Below, in pieces: positions 9,723-19,961 of a DNA stretch of 64,000 bases (positions within the stretch are counted from its first letter, which is position 1; each line of letters opens with the position of its first letter). Made by a program: the position numbers and the translations under genes. The stretch spans positions 186,001 to 250,000 of the forward strand of contig NZ_LR535679.1 in the NCBI RefSeq assembly GCF_900699785.1, in the 5' to 3' direction. Below the pieces are notes generated by a model. That model did not search any database. It was not told where the DNA came from and was given only the letters and a program-made list of their open reading frames with translations. The stretch is from Campylobacter showae (GTDB lineage: Bacteria > Campylobacterota > Campylobacteria > Campylobacterales > Campylobacteraceae).

Positions 9723-9757
9723 AAATTTAGACACGACTTTGTCGTTTCGTCAAATTT
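9723..9757 (+). terminator. Hairpin downstream of the phosphate transporter gene
   Basis: A nested inverted repeat: AAATTT at 9723-9728 pairs with 9752-9757, GAC with GTC inside that, and ACGAC (9733-9737) with GTCGT (9741-9745) around a TTT loop, with one 3-base bulge. It sits 68 bases past the stop codon. No U-run follows, so termination is only likely. Confidence 0.4.
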
Positions 9758-9876
9758 AACGTCCAAAATCTATATGTCAAAAATAGCCCGTAAGAGTTGC
9801 AGCCTAAGTAAATTTTAGCGGTAACTTAAGTAGATTTTAGAGAGCTAGTGGCGTGAGGCAAACATAAAAGCAAATT

Positions 9877-10494
9877 TTACTCGTTGCTTATTAGCGAGAG
9901 GTTTCTACAGCCGATCTCATCGCCCATCTCACAGCCCATTTTATAAAATTTCTTCGCAGCTTCCAAGTCGGCAGTTTTGACCCCTAACGAAAACTGATGC
10001 ATACCGCCGAGATTTGAGCAGCTTTGCGCGTGTTCTAGCTGCAAGCACGACTTTTCGTATAGTCTACGCGCCGCGGCAAAATCATGCTCCGTACCGCGCC
10101 CGAGGCGGTAAAAGTTAGCTGCGTTATAGCAGCCGTATTTGTTGCCGAGCGTGCAGGACTTTGCAAATATCGTCAAAATCTCGCTCTCTTCCTTGCTTTT
10201 TAGCTTTTGATGCAGCGAGCCTAGATTTGAACAGGCGATACCCTCGTTATCCTCGCAGGCCTTTTGATAGCAGAGTTTTGCGCGCTCGTAGTCTTTGTTG
10301 TTTTCAAATTTCACGCCCGTGTTGTTGCATTCTTTTGGAGTTTTATCGTCGCAGATGTGCTTTATTTCAGCATTTGTGATAGGCATTGGGGTGCCAGGGC
10401 TTGCCTTTTTTTGTGCAGCACAACCGCTAGCAAACGCCGCAACCAGCGTAAAGATGATAACGTGCGAGATAGCTTGAAAAAAAGCGCGTTTCAA
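9877..10494 (-). CDS. Sel1-repeat, cysteine-rich lipoprotein
   Basis: A 205-residue exported lipoprotein: signal peptide about 1-24 with lipobox ASGC at about 22-25, then three to four Sel1-like helix pairs (about 60-200). Each repeat holds two spaced cysteines in the style CYQKAC, as in the Hcp (Helicobacter cysteine-rich) proteins, where they form disulfides that brace the solenoid. Such proteins scaffold periplasmic or outer-membrane interactions, and the specific partner is unknown. It is monocistronic and follows the phosphate transporter convergently. Confidence 0.82.
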   Translation of the reverse strand: MKRAFFQAISHVIIFTLVAAFASGCAAQKKASPGTPMPITNAEIKHICDDKTPKECNNTGVKFENNKDYERAKLCYQKACEDNEGIACSNLGSLHQKLKSKEESEILTIFAKSCTLGNKYGCYNAANFYRLGRGTEHDFAAARRLYEKSCLQLEHAQSCSNLGGMHQFSLGVKTADLEAAKKFYKMGCEMGDEIGCRNLSLISNE

Positions 10495-10771
10495 AATTTA
10501 GCCTTAAGAAAATTTTGCCTTAATCTTACCTTACGCTCGCCAAAATAACGCTTAAAATAAACTTTAAAATCCTTGGCAGTAACCAAACGGAGCCAAATTT
10601 GTAACAAATTTATCGCTCGTTAAAAGGGCGTTTTTAGCGTATTAAGGCAAATTTACCCATAGTTTCATATCCAAATTCGGCGCCTATCGTAACCTGTAAA
10701 TTTACAAATTTAGTACCGACAAAAAACGCCGAATTTATAGCTTGGATCACTACGGGCGCAACCCAAGCCGA

Positions 10772-10791
10772 AAGGCGTGCCAAAACGCCTT
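10772..10791 (-). terminator. Hairpin at the end of the TonB receptor pseudogene
   Basis: A perfect 7-bp stem, AAGGCGT at 10772-10778 and ACGCCTT at 10785-10791, with a 6-base loop overlaps the stop codon of the receptor gene. A second, weaker stem (GCTTGG at 10740 with CCAAGC at 10763) follows. It is plausible as a transcription end on the minus strand. Confidence 0.4.
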
Positions 10792-12927
10792 AGAAATTAT
10801 ACGTAAAGCCTAGATTAAACGTTCGCGGGTCGCCGTAGACCATCTTGTTGTTTCCGATGCCCTCGAAGTATTTTTTATTAAACACGTTGTCGATATTTAG
10901 CTGGATGTCGAAATTTTTGCTTATCTTGTAGCCAAACATCAAATTTGCCAGCGTGTAGGCCTTTTGCGTGATTTCGTTTGCGCCGCTACCGACGTAAATT
11001 TTACTTTTATACTGCACTCCCGCGCCCGCTCTAAAGTCCGCTATAGAGTATTTAGCAAAGAGATTTGCCGTAGTGCGCGAGCTTTCGGTATCAAATTTCT
11101 TGCCGTCGGCGTCCTTGGCGTTAAAGTGAGTAAGTCCAAGACCTAGGCTTAAATTTTGATTTATCTCGCCGTTTACGTCCACCTCAAAGCCCTTGCTCGT
11201 TACGCCTTTTTTAGCTTCGTATGCGTCAGTCGTAGTGCCGGGGATCTTTTGTCCGGTTTTTGCGCCTAGCTTATCTTGTACGACCTTAAATACGCCAAAA
11301 GAAGCCGAAAGCGCTCCGTCAAAATAATCGCCCTTTATGCCCATCTCATAGTCTTTACCTTGGATCGGATCTAAGTATTTGCCGTTGATATCCTTTACGG
11401 TTTGAGGTTTAAAGATACTCGTGTAGCTAGCATAAAGAGTGTGATTTTCGCCGATATCGTACGTTATACCTAGATACGGCGTTATTTCTTGCGTAAAGTT
11501 TCTATTGCCGTTGCCGCCCGCGATACGGTACTTATAGTAGCTCATCCTAGCTCCCAGCAAAAACTTCAGCTCGTCCGTGATTGAAAATTTATTAGCCAAA
11601 TATACGGCCTTTTGCACCGTCTTATCGGCGTTGTTTTGATCGGCGTAAGGAAACCTCGGATCGTCGATATGAAGGTTTTTAAAATCTATCCTAGTGCGTG
11701 CCGAGTAGGCTAGGCCCGCCGGAGTCGTACGATTTAACCAATAACTACTGACCTTATCGGAGCTGTTTTGGTAGTTGTTATACATAGCGCCGAAAACCAC
11801 CTCGTGAGGCAAGCTAAACGCTTCGTAGGGCATATTTACGTAGGCGTCTACGTTGTGGATATTTTCTTCGCGTTTGTTTGCGTAGGCGCTAAGTCCGCCG
11901 ATGTCGCCCGTGTCGTCTAAATTTACCTTGCCGCCGTAGTAGAGCAGATTAGTATCCGTATTTGCGCGGCGGAAGGAGTAGGATAAATTTAGGCTGGCTT
12001 CGTTTTCAAAATAGTGCCTAAAATCGGCATAAACGTCAAAAGTCTTGATATCCCACCTAGTCCAAGGCTGCGAGAAAATTTCGTTTTTACCAAACTCGCG
12101 CCTAGCGTCGTTTTTGTAAAACGCGGGCATTCCTCCCCAGCGTACGCCGTGACGCTTTAGCTCCTGATAAAACGCGCCCAGGCTAAGCCACGAACTATCC
12201 ATGATATCAGCGTCTACTACGCCGTAGATAGCGGTGTTTTTACGGTTATAGTAGCCATATACGAGCGAGACTTCTCGTGCATAAAAGACGCTCTAGCCCG
12301 CACGCTGCCGTCGGCAGTTACCGGAGTCTGCACATCGCCAGATACGCCGTATCTATCGTACGAACCCGCGCTTAGTTTAAAATTTCCCGTCAATTCTTTA
12401 GAATTTGCTCTTTTTCGGATGAAGTTTAAACTAGCCGCCGGATTGCCAGCACCGGCCAGCAGGCCGTTTGCGCCCTTTACGACCTCGACGCGTTAATAGG
12501 GCAACATGCTCATATCGTTTGCGCCCAGGCTAAATCCGCCAAAGCTTGGCATCGAATCAAGCAAATAATAATCTATCTTAAAGCCCCTTGCCGTAGGGTA
12601 GACGCGCTCGTCCCACTTGCTAAGCGTGACGCCGGGAATATTTCGCAAAAGCACCTGATAGTCGTTGATGTTTTGATCCTTTAGCCTAGCCTCGGTGATG
12701 ACGGTTAGCGACTGAGGCGTCTGGCGCGAAGTGAGGTCTAGCCTCGTGGTGCTTTTTACCAGCTCTTTGGCGTTGTATTTGACGTCGTCGCGCCTTTGCT
12801 CGCTAGTGACCTCGACGGCCTGTAGCGTCTCTTTGCCGGCTGCGTTCTCGCCGTTTTGAGCGGCGAGAATTTGAACCGATGCGAGCAAATTTATCGCCGC
12901 AACCGAAAACAAAATTTTATTTTTCAT
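10790..12927 (-). pseudogene. TonB-dependent siderophore receptor, broken by a stop and a frameshift
   Basis: Read as one gene this is an outer-membrane siderophore receptor of about 710 residues: signal peptide, plug domain (SRQTPQSLTVITEARLKDQ, then RVEVVKGANGLLAGAGNPAAS) and a 22-strand barrel ending in the classic aromatic C-terminus TFNLGFTYNF. It most resembles the FoxA/FhuE/FpvA group. Two lesions break it. A TAA at 12493-12495 stands where the family has the Glu of (Y/I)ERVEVVKG, consistent with one G-to-T change. A TA dinucleotide appears duplicated within 12256-12261, shifting the frame; removing it restores YGYYNRKNTAIYGVVD. The pieces 12493-12927 and 10790-12202 remain open. It overlaps the upstream PepSY gene by 4 bases. 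Confidence 0.85.
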
Positions 12928-14021
12928 CTTTTTCTCCTTTTAAAATTTGATCTTTTTATCCATAAATAAATGCCCGAAACACTAAGCGCTAACGGTGCCA
13001 AGCCGCATAAAAACCAGAAAAATTTAGTCGCGGCGTTATAGTCGCCGTAGTGAGCGCGCCTAAACGTCGATAAAAACTTATCCGTTTTGCTTGCTAGCTC
13101 GATATCTTTTACATCAATTAAATTTGCGCTGTTTTTATCGTAAGTAACGATGCTTGAGTACTGGCTATGCAGGAAGCTTTGCTGCGGTTTTTGTCCGTAA
13201 AGCGTGATATTTGCGCCATCAAAAAATGGAAAGCTAACGTAATGCGTCTCAAATCCCGGCATATGGGCGGTCGCTTTTTGTACGAGGGCGTCGATTGAGA
13301 TATTTTTATCGTAAATTTGCGGACCGATTGCAAATTTAGAATTATCAAAAGGCGGCATAAACATAAACCTAAGCTCCCACCAAGCCCCGCTAAGCGCGAC
13401 CGCAAAGATAACGGGCGTCGAAAAAACGCCGATAAATTTGTGCGAATCGCTCATAAAAACCGCCATTCGCGCAAACCGAAGGCGCAGCAAATTCGCCCAA
13501 AAATTTCGGTAAACGATAAAGCCGCTAATCGAAATAATAAAGGCAAAAATCGCCGTCAGACCAAGCAAAATTTGACCGCTTTTTTCAAGGAGTAAATTTT
13601 CGTGAAGCTCGGTGATAACCCCGATAAATCCGCTATCATGCGGCACGAGGCCGCTTTTTATCTCGCCGCTAAATGCGTCAAGATACACGCACGCCCACTC
13701 TTTTTGGCCCGCACCGTGAGGCAGTAGCCAAATTTTGTCCGTTTTGCGGGGATCTACGTCGATATTCCAACCTACGATCTCGTGCCTTGGATACTCTTTT
13801 TCTATTTTTTCTCTTAGCTCGTCAAATTTTAATCTACTTTTTTGCTCGTTTTCGTCGCTATTTTTTGCAACGTATATGGCGCCCGGCATTAATAAATTAT
13901 TTATCTCGTCTTTATAAACCAAAACCGAACCCGTAAAACAAACGACGACTAAAGGAATGCAAAATATCAGCGAAGCGTAAGTGTGAATCTTATACATAAT
14001 CTTTTTATTAAATATATTCAC
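12924..14021 (-). CDS. PepSY-associated membrane protein, siderophore-reductase type
   Basis: A 365-residue inner-membrane protein with about four helices: near 13-37, 145-170, 190-215 and 335-360. It matches the PepSY-TM family (FoxB/FpvG/FiuB relatives), several of which reduce or help release iron from siderophores in the periplasm. A His in helix 1 context (KIHTYASLIFCIPL) and the later HKFIGVFSTPVIFAVALSG stretch are typical heme-like ligands of the family. It lies directly upstream of, and overlaps, the siderophore-receptor gene, as in fox and fiu loci. The gene itself is intact although its receptor partner is broken. Confidence 0.82.
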   Translation of the reverse strand: MNIFNKKIMYKIHTYASLIFCIPLVVVCFTGSVLVYKDEINNLLMPGAIYVAKNSDENEQKSRLKFDELREKIEKEYPRHEIVGWNIDVDPRKTDKIWLLPHGAGQKEWACVYLDAFSGEIKSGLVPHDSGFIGVITELHENLLLEKSGQILLGLTAIFAFIISISGFIVYRNFWANLLRLRFARMAVFMSDSHKFIGVFSTPVIFAVALSGAWWELRFMFMPPFDNSKFAIGPQIYDKNISIDALVQKATAHMPGFETHYVSFPFFDGANITLYGQKPQQSFLHSQYSSIVTYDKNSANLIDVKDIELASKTDKFLSTFRRAHYGDYNAATKFFWFLCGLAPLALSVSGIYLWIKRSNFKRRKR

Positions 14022-14468
14022 GTTTAAAATTTGCCCTTTTAAAATTTGCTTTAAATCGGCGCGGATTTTAGCATTTTAATAATTAATAATTTCTAAAACC
14101 GTTATCAGAATACGGCTAATGATTTGCTAAAACGCTTTGAGGTTAAATTTTAGCTAGCAATTTAACCCTCCGCCCGGCAAACAAACAGCCAAAACCGGCT
14201 AGTAAATTTATACAAAAGCTCGGAAAATCGGCCGAGCATGAACGAGTATATAAAAAAGGCTTGCAAATTTGACTGCCGAGCAAAGCCGGCGAAGAAGGTT
14301 AAATTAGGCTGTAAGCAAAAGCGATTTTGACGCTTTAAATTTGAGTAAATTTTAAATAAGATGCTCAAAAACTAGGCGAAATCAGCCAAAGCGGAATTTG
14401 GCCGAGCCGTCAAATTTAAGCGTAAATTTGATGCGAGCCTAGCCAAAAAATAGGCCGAAATTTAAGCC
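14022..14468. other. Gene-free stretch with a possible iron-regulated promoter
   Basis: 447 bases between two minus-strand operons. The part nearest the PepSY gene is very AT-rich; TTTTAATAATTAATAATTTC near 14073-14092 is a degenerate A/T palindrome that could be a Fur-type box, though the match is weak. The rest carries AAATTT words and short reading frames with no ribosome-binding site or recognisable product. Confidence 0.35.
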
Positions 14469-17400
14469 CTAAATTTCCTCTCTTTTATAAATTTTACTTA
14501 CAAATTTATCTATCTTATACACCGCGCCAAAGAGCGCAGGCACGACTAGTAGCGTTAGCAGCGTCGAGCTAATGAGCCCCGAGATCACCGAGATCGCCAT
14601 CGGGGAGTTGCCCTCGTATCCGGCACCTCTGCTAAGAGCAAGCGGCAACATCGCAAATATCATCGCAAAAGTAGTCATCAGTATCGCTCGCAGCCTTTTG
14701 ACGCCCGCGCGCACGATGGCTTCGTTTAGCTCCACCCCCTCGTTTGCGTATCGGTTGGCAAAATCCACGACCAAAATCGCATTTTTACCCACCATACCAA
14801 AAAGCAAGATTGCGCCGACCATAACGAATAGGCTAAAGGAGTTGCCGCTAAGGTACAGCCCGACCGCCACGCCGCCAAACGCCAGCGGCATCGAGATCAT
14901 GATGATGAGCGGCAGCACGAAGCTCTCGTAAAGCGCAGCCAGGATCATATAGATGAGTACGACGCTAAGGCTTATCGTAAATACAAAGGCTGCGTTCGTG
15001 TCGTTCATCATCTCGATAAAGCCCGTCATAACGTACTCAAAGCCGGCGGGCAAAATTTTACCGATATTTTCGTCGATGCCTTTTTGCACGGCGCCCAGCG
15101 GGACATTATCGACGTTTGCGACGATCCTGATCTGGCGCTGTTTGTTAAAGCGGTTTATCACGGAAAAGGTCTTGCTCGTCTTAAACTCCGCCACCGCACT
15201 TAGGCTTATACTCTCGCCGTGCGCATTTTTGATCTTTAGTTTTTGCAGCGCCTGCGCGTCCTTACGGTACTCGTCGTCAAACCTCAGTATCATATCGTAC
15301 TGCGCGTCGCCGTTGTCAAAGCTACCCAGCCTATTTTGCCCAAAGGACGCGTATATCACCTGCGCGACAGCGCTAGGATCGACGTTTAGGCGCTTGGCTT
15401 TGTCTTTATTTACGCTGATTTGCAGCTCGTTTATCTTATCCTCGTTATCGCTGCCCACATCCGTCGTGCCCTCGATAGCGCGCACCATGGCGATGGCTTT
15501 TGGCAAGATTTCGTCTAGCTTTTCTAAGCTATCGCCGGTGATCGTTAGCTGCACCGGCTCGCTGTCGCTGCCCGTATCGACGTAGGGTATCTGCAGGACT
15601 TTGACGCTGAGACCTTCAAATTTAAGTTTTTTTCTATACTCGTCCATTATCTGCGTTTGGCGCTCTTTTCGCGACTCAAAGCCTTTTAAGCGGACGTAAA
15701 TTTTAGCCTTGTATGCGTCTTTTGAGTCCGTGTAACCCGCGATCATATAGGAGTACTCGACGCGCGGATCGCTATCTACCTCGCGCACGACCTCGGTAGC
15801 TCTAGCGCTCATAGCCTCGACCGAGATGCCGGGGCTTGCTTTTAAAAATATCTCAAACTGCCCCTCGTCCTCCACTGGCAAAAAGTCCATACCGACCTTG
15901 CCGGCTAGGCTCATACAAAGAGCCAGCACGCCAAAAGTAAGGATAACAAACGCGGTTTTAAACCTCAAAATAAGCTTCAAAAGCCGCTCGTAACCGCTCT
16001 CAAGCGCCTCAAATATAGGCTCCGTCACGCGGTAAAATTTGTTCTCGCCCTCGCTCAAAAACCTCGCCGCCAGACTAGGTATCAGCATGATACAAACCAA
16101 AAACGACACCACGATACCGCCGCTCACGCTCATACCGAAGGAGTTAAAATACTGCCCGACGATGCCCTCCATAAAGGCAATCGGCACAAAAACGCAAAGC
16201 AGCACCGCGCTAATGCTAAGCACGCTAAATGCGATCTCGCGCACGCCCTCAAAGCTCGCTTTTAGCGTATTGCTCTCGCCTTCTTGCATCTTTTTGGAGA
16301 TATTTTCCACGACCACGATCGCATCGTCGATAAATATACCGATACCAAGCGTGAGAGCCAGCAGCGTGAGGCGGTTTAGATCAAAGCCCAAAACGTCGAT
16401 GATAAAAAACGTCCCCACGATACTAGCCGGGATCGCAAGCGCGGCGATGATAGTCGCGCTAAAGCTTCGCAAAAAGAAAAAGACGATGACGACGGTGAGC
16501 GCGACGCCCAGCATCATATCGAATTTGACTTGATTTATGTGCTTTAGGATGCTTTCGCTCTTTTCATAAACCCGCTCTACTTCGTAGTTCGCGCCCAGTT
16601 TCGCCGCTAGATCGTCCGTTTTAGCTTTGAGCGCGTCTATCGTCTCGATCGTGTTTGCGCCGCTTACTTTTATAGCATCAAGCAGCACTCCGCGCTTGCC
16701 GTTATACATCGCTACGGCGTCGGTGTCGTGATGAGATAGCTCAATGCGCGCGACGTCTTTTAAAAACACGTCCTTTTGCAGGCGTATATCCTCTAGTTCG
16801 TGCACGCTTTTGGCGTCAAATTCGCTCTTTAAAAATATCTCAAATTCGCTGTTTTCGAGCTTGCCCAGCGGCGCTTTTAAATTTTGCGATTTGATTATAT
16901 TTATGACCGAGGCCGCGGTTAGGGCGTATTTATCGAGCTTAAACGGATCAAGGTAAATTTTAATCTCAGGCTCCAAAAAGCCCTTGTCATCGACCTTGCC
17001 CACGCCTTTTACGCGTTGCAAAAACGGCTTTGCCTCATCTTTGACCGCTTGCATAAGCGCGGTTAAATTTTCGTCCTTTCGGCTAACGAAAAAGCTCGCC
17101 ACCTTGCCGCTGTCGCTGTTGATTTTCTCTATCTCGGGCTGGGCGTCCAGCTTTGCCTTTGCGACCTTGTCGCGCACGTCGTTCGCGGCGACGTCGATGT
17201 TTTTCTTAAGATTAAACTCGACCAAAACGATGCTAAGGTTGTTAAATGTATATGACCTGATCTTTTTGATACCGTCTATCGTCGAGACCTCGTCCTCGAT
17301 CTTTTTAGTAACCCTGCTCTCGATGAGGCTCATGTCGCCCGGCGCATAGGTCGTGATCTTAATCAGCGGGATGACGACCTCTGGAAAGAGATTTACCGGC

Positions 17401-17489
17401 ATCCTAAAAAGCGACATCGCGCCGAAAAATACGAGCGCGACGAAAAACATCAGCGTCGTAATCGGACGATTTATGGCTAGTTTATACAT
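14469..17489 (-). CDS. RND efflux pump inner-membrane transporter (AcrB/MexF class)
   Basis: A 1006-residue proton-driven pump with twelve membrane helices and two large periplasmic loops. Landmarks are the N-terminal NRPITTLMFFVALVFFG, the proton-relay Asp pair in IGIFIDDAIVVVENI (helix 4), and KNAILVVDFAN in helix 10, all HAE1-like. It would extrude hydrophobic compounds (drugs, bile salts or detergents) through the adaptor and TolC-like channel encoded just upstream. Slightly shorter than AcrB (about 1050). It overlaps the adaptor gene by 8 bases. It is not obviously CmeB; the gene order tolC-adaptor-pump also differs from cmeABC. Confidence 0.92.
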   Translation of the reverse strand: MYKLAINRPITTLMFFVALVFFGAMSLFRMPVNLFPEVVIPLIKITTYAPGDMSLIESRVTKKIEDEVSTIDGIKKIRSYTFNNLSIVLVEFNLKKNIDVAANDVRDKVAKAKLDAQPEIEKINSDSGKVASFFVSRKDENLTALMQAVKDEAKPFLQRVKGVGKVDDKGFLEPEIKIYLDPFKLDKYALTAASVINIIKSQNLKAPLGKLENSEFEIFLKSEFDAKSVHELEDIRLQKDVFLKDVARIELSHHDTDAVAMYNGKRGVLLDAIKVSGANTIETIDALKAKTDDLAAKLGANYEVERVYEKSESILKHINQVKFDMMLGVALTVVIVFFFLRSFSATIIAALAIPASIVGTFFIIDVLGFDLNRLTLLALTLGIGIFIDDAIVVVENISKKMQEGESNTLKASFEGVREIAFSVLSISAVLLCVFVPIAFMEGIVGQYFNSFGMSVSGGIVVSFLVCIMLIPSLAARFLSEGENKFYRVTEPIFEALESGYERLLKLILRFKTAFVILTFGVLALCMSLAGKVGMDFLPVEDEGQFEIFLKASPGISVEAMSARATEVVREVDSDPRVEYSYMIAGYTDSKDAYKAKIYVRLKGFESRKERQTQIMDEYRKKLKFEGLSVKVLQIPYVDTGSDSEPVQLTITGDSLEKLDEILPKAIAMVRAIEGTTDVGSDNEDKINELQISVNKDKAKRLNVDPSAVAQVIYASFGQNRLGSFDNGDAQYDMILRFDDEYRKDAQALQKLKIKNAHGESISLSAVAEFKTSKTFSVINRFNKQRQIRIVANVDNVPLGAVQKGIDENIGKILPAGFEYVMTGFIEMMNDTNAAFVFTISLSVVLIYMILAALYESFVLPLIIMISMPLAFGGVAVGLYLSGNSFSLFVMVGAILLFGMVGKNAILVVDFANRYANEGVELNEAIVRAGVKRLRAILMTTFAMIFAMLPLALSRGAGYEGNSPMAISVISGLISSTLLTLLVVPALFGAVYKIDKFVSKIYKREEI

Positions 17490-18648
17490 TTTGCGCCTTC
17501 GCTAAAACTGGCTTTTGCGGCGAATTTATCCGGCCGCCCTGACCTGCATAAAGCGTTTGGCGATTAGCGGCTAGTAAAATTTGCGCCGCGTCAAATTCGG
17601 CGTTTAAATTTATGCCGCCTTTTTTATGCGATAAATTTGACGCGCCCGTCAAATTTGCATTTTTTGCGGCGGAGTCAAATTTAACGCGCGCCGAATTTGA
17701 GCTCAAATTTATCTCGCTTTTCGTTTGCGGCGTCAAATTTAAAAACCTAGCCGTGCCAAAGCTAGCTTTTATATCGTCAAATTTTGCACCGCTAGCGGCA
17801 TGCCCGCCGTTTTTAAAGCCGTCAAATTTAAGCCCAAATGTTTTATTTTCGTCCTTGTTTTTAGGCTCGGCGGCCTTTTTATCGCTCGTTGCGTCCCCGT
17901 CCTGCGCGACGGAAATAATATATCCCTCGCCAAAAAGCCCCGGCGTCAAATTTCGCGCCCGCACTTCGGCGTAAATTTTGCCGTTTTTCGTGTCGATAGT
18001 CGGGTAGATGAGGCTGATCTCGCCGCGTCTTTCCTCGCTTTGGCCGTCTAGTTTATAGATAAATTCGCTACCGATTTTCACGCGGTCTTTAAATTTTTCA
18101 TCAAAGCTAAGCTTGAGCTTCACGTCCGGATACGAAAAAATCGACATCAGCTTTTGCGCTACGCCGCCAACGCCCTCGCCGACCTCGATACTCTTGCCAG
18201 ATATCGTCCCGCTAAAAGGCGCTAGCAGCCTCGTATCCTCAAGTCTTTTTTGCGCCAAATTTAGCGCCAGATGCGCCCTATTTTCGGCTAGCGCTGCATT
18301 TTTAAAATCAAACTCCGCATTTTCAAAAGCCTGCTTCGAGCTCACGCTTTGAACGAGCTTAAATTTATCCAGCACGCTTTTTGCGTGGGCTTTTGCCGTC
18401 TGCGCGCTCTCTAGGTCGTTTTGAGCGAGCTTTACGGCTAGCTTTTCGCTCTCGTTTTCAAGCTCAAGCAGCACGTCGCCGCGCTTTACCGCGGAGCCGA
18501 TTTCTACATTTACGCTCTTTACGATACCGACGACTTTTAGCGCGAGCTGCGCGTCTTTTGCGGGCGCTACGTCAAAGCTCGCGTAGATCCTATCCTGTGC
18601 GTAAAGCGCAACCGCCGCACTCAGTAAAAAAAGTAAAATTTTATTCAT
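17482..18648 (-). CDS. RND efflux periplasmic adaptor with an unusual C-terminal tail
   Basis: A 388-residue membrane-fusion protein. After a signal peptide (about 1-17) come a lipoyl-like half (VGIVKSVNVEIGSAVKRGDVLLEL), an alpha-hairpin (about 65-140), the second lipoyl half (RLLAPFSGTISGKSIEVGEGV) and a beta-barrel to about residue 245. The last 140 residues are not typical of the family: a low-complexity, Ala/Asn/Lys-rich tail whose DNA is dense in TCAAATTT words, giving repeated KFD and NLN peptides. Adaptor function looks intact. It overlaps both neighbours (4 and 8 bases), so the three genes are one operon. Confidence 0.85.
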   Translation of the reverse strand: MNKILLFLLSAAVALYAQDRIYASFDVAPAKDAQLALKVVGIVKSVNVEIGSAVKRGDVLLELENESEKLAVKLAQNDLESAQTAKAHAKSVLDKFKLVQSVSSKQAFENAEFDFKNAALAENRAHLALNLAQKRLEDTRLLAPFSGTISGKSIEVGEGVGGVAQKLMSIFSYPDVKLKLSFDEKFKDRVKIGSEFIYKLDGQSEERRGEISLIYPTIDTKNGKIYAEVRARNLTPGLFGEGYIISVAQDGDATSDKKAAEPKNKDENKTFGLKFDGFKNGGHAASGAKFDDIKASFGTARFLNLTPQTKSEINLSSNSARVKFDSAAKNANLTGASNLSHKKGGINLNAEFDAAQILLAANRQTLYAGQGGRINSPQKPVLAKAQNV

Positions 18649-19961
18649 TTGCGCTCCGTTTTTTCGATATTTTCGGCGATTTTGCCGCCACGCTCGTATA
18701 GATACTCAGCTTTTTTGATCTCAAATTTACTCTTGCTTAGCTCCAGCGCGCTGCCTGCGCTAAAGCTCTGCGCGGTCGCGTTTAAAAACTCCACGTACCC
18801 AAGCAGCCCCGCCTCGTATTTTTTGCTAACGGCGTTTAGCGAGGTTTGCGCCGAGTTTAGCGCGCTTTTACCTGCGGCGATCTTTTGTTCGAGCGTCTTT
18901 AGGTCGTTTTTGATATTTGCTAAATTTAGCTCGTTTTGCAAGCGCTTTTGATCCAGATTTAACTTCGCTTGCAGCGCGCTTATGCGCTTTATCTCGCTCT
19001 GCTTTTTGTTTGCGCCAAAATCAAAGGCCTTCCAGCTAAAGCCTAAAATCAGCTCGTTGGTGTTTAAATTCGGCTTAAAAAAGTCGTCGAAATAGGGCTC
19101 CAGCACGCTTCGATACTGCGCTGGTAGCAAGTTTCTATCGTAATGCGTGCGCATAAAAGTGTAGGTGTTTTTGATGAAAATTTGCGGGTTCGTCTCGGAC
19201 GCGGTTATTTTTTCGTCCTCCAAAGCGGCGGCGAAATTTAGCCTAAGCGCCTCGAGCTCGGGCTTTACGCCTTTTTGCGGCGCGAAGTCCTCATCAGCAA
19301 GCGCGATCCTAGAGCCTGCCACGGGCTTTATATCCCTGCCCGTTAGCGCGTAAATTTGATTTTTTATCTCGTTTTGATTTTGCGAGATCTCGAGGCGTTC
19401 GGCTAGCGCCATGGCGTATCTAGCGTTTACCGCTTCATACTCGCTCTCGTCGCTAAGCCCCGCGCGGTAGTATTTTTCCAGCCTATTTAGCGCGTTTTTT
19501 AGGTAGTTTATCTCGCCCTCTTTTGCCAGCGCGAGCTCGCCCAGCGACAAAAAGCTAAAATAAAGCTTAGTCGCGTTAAACGCAAGCAGATTTTGGTACT
19601 CCTCGTTTTTTAAAATTTCAGCCGCGCTAAGGTGCGAAAGCGAGCTTAGCAGGGCTTCTCTTTTGCCGCCGTCATAAACGGCAAGCTCCAAAATCGCCCT
19701 TGCCGTGGCGGCTCTTTGCGGGCGCAGGACGTTTATGTCGCCGCTTAAAAAGCTGTATCCGCCCTCAACCCTGAGGCTTGGCATATACGCACTCTTTACG
19801 GCATCTTTTTGCAGCTGCGCTTTTTGCGGTTCGTAGTTTGAAATTTGAGCCAAATTTGAGCTCTGTGCGGCCAAAATCAGCTCGGGCAAATTTCCTTCAA
19901 ATTTAACCTCAGAACCGACTAAAAAAACGCAAAAACTCAAAAATATATAAATTTTTTTCAT
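18645..19961 (-). CDS. TolC-family outer-membrane efflux channel
   Basis: A 438-residue protein with a signal peptide (about 1-18) and two repeats of long coiled-coil helices with short beta segments, as in TolC. Examples are the EYQNLLAFNATKLYFSFLSL region and the second-half KKYEAGLLGYVEFLNA motif, where the family has Y(x)AG(x)(x)(x)(x)(x)(x)L. It is the first gene of the efflux operon. No lipobox is seen, so it is probably not lipidated. No transcriptional repressor gene lies next to the operon. Confidence 0.88.
   Translation of the reverse strand: MKKIYIFLSFCVFLVGSEVKFEGNLPELILAAQSSNLAQISNYEPQKAQLQKDAVKSAYMPSLRVEGGYSFLSGDINVLRPQRAATARAILELAVYDGGKREALLSSLSHLSAAEILKNEEYQNLLAFNATKLYFSFLSLGELALAKEGEINYLKNALNRLEKYYRAGLSDESEYEAVNARYAMALAERLEISQNQNEIKNQIYALTGRDIKPVAGSRIALADEDFAPQKGVKPELEALRLNFAAALEDEKITASETNPQIFIKNTYTFMRTHYDRNLLPAQYRSVLEPYFDDFFKPNLNTNELILGFSWKAFDFGANKKQSEIKRISALQAKLNLDQKRLQNELNLANIKNDLKTLEQKIAAGKSALNSAQTSLNAVSKKYEAGLLGYVEFLNATAQSFSAGSALELSKSKFEIKKAEYLYERGGKIAENIEKTERK

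Noticed and set aside
9660..9800. Long imperfect inverted repeat (CTCTT...ACGGGCT) downstream of the phosphate transporter
   Set aside because: Arms differ by a 7-base insertion and lie 120 bases apart; chance or decayed duplication is as likely as a structured RNA.
14162..14368. 68-codon minus-strand frame upstream of the PepSY gene
   Set aside because: No ribosome-binding site and no family resemblance; lies in word-rich intergenic DNA.
14469..19961. Efflux operon considered as CmeABC
   Set aside because: Gene order is channel-adaptor-pump, there is no CmeR-like gene, and the sequences do not look like Cme proteins.
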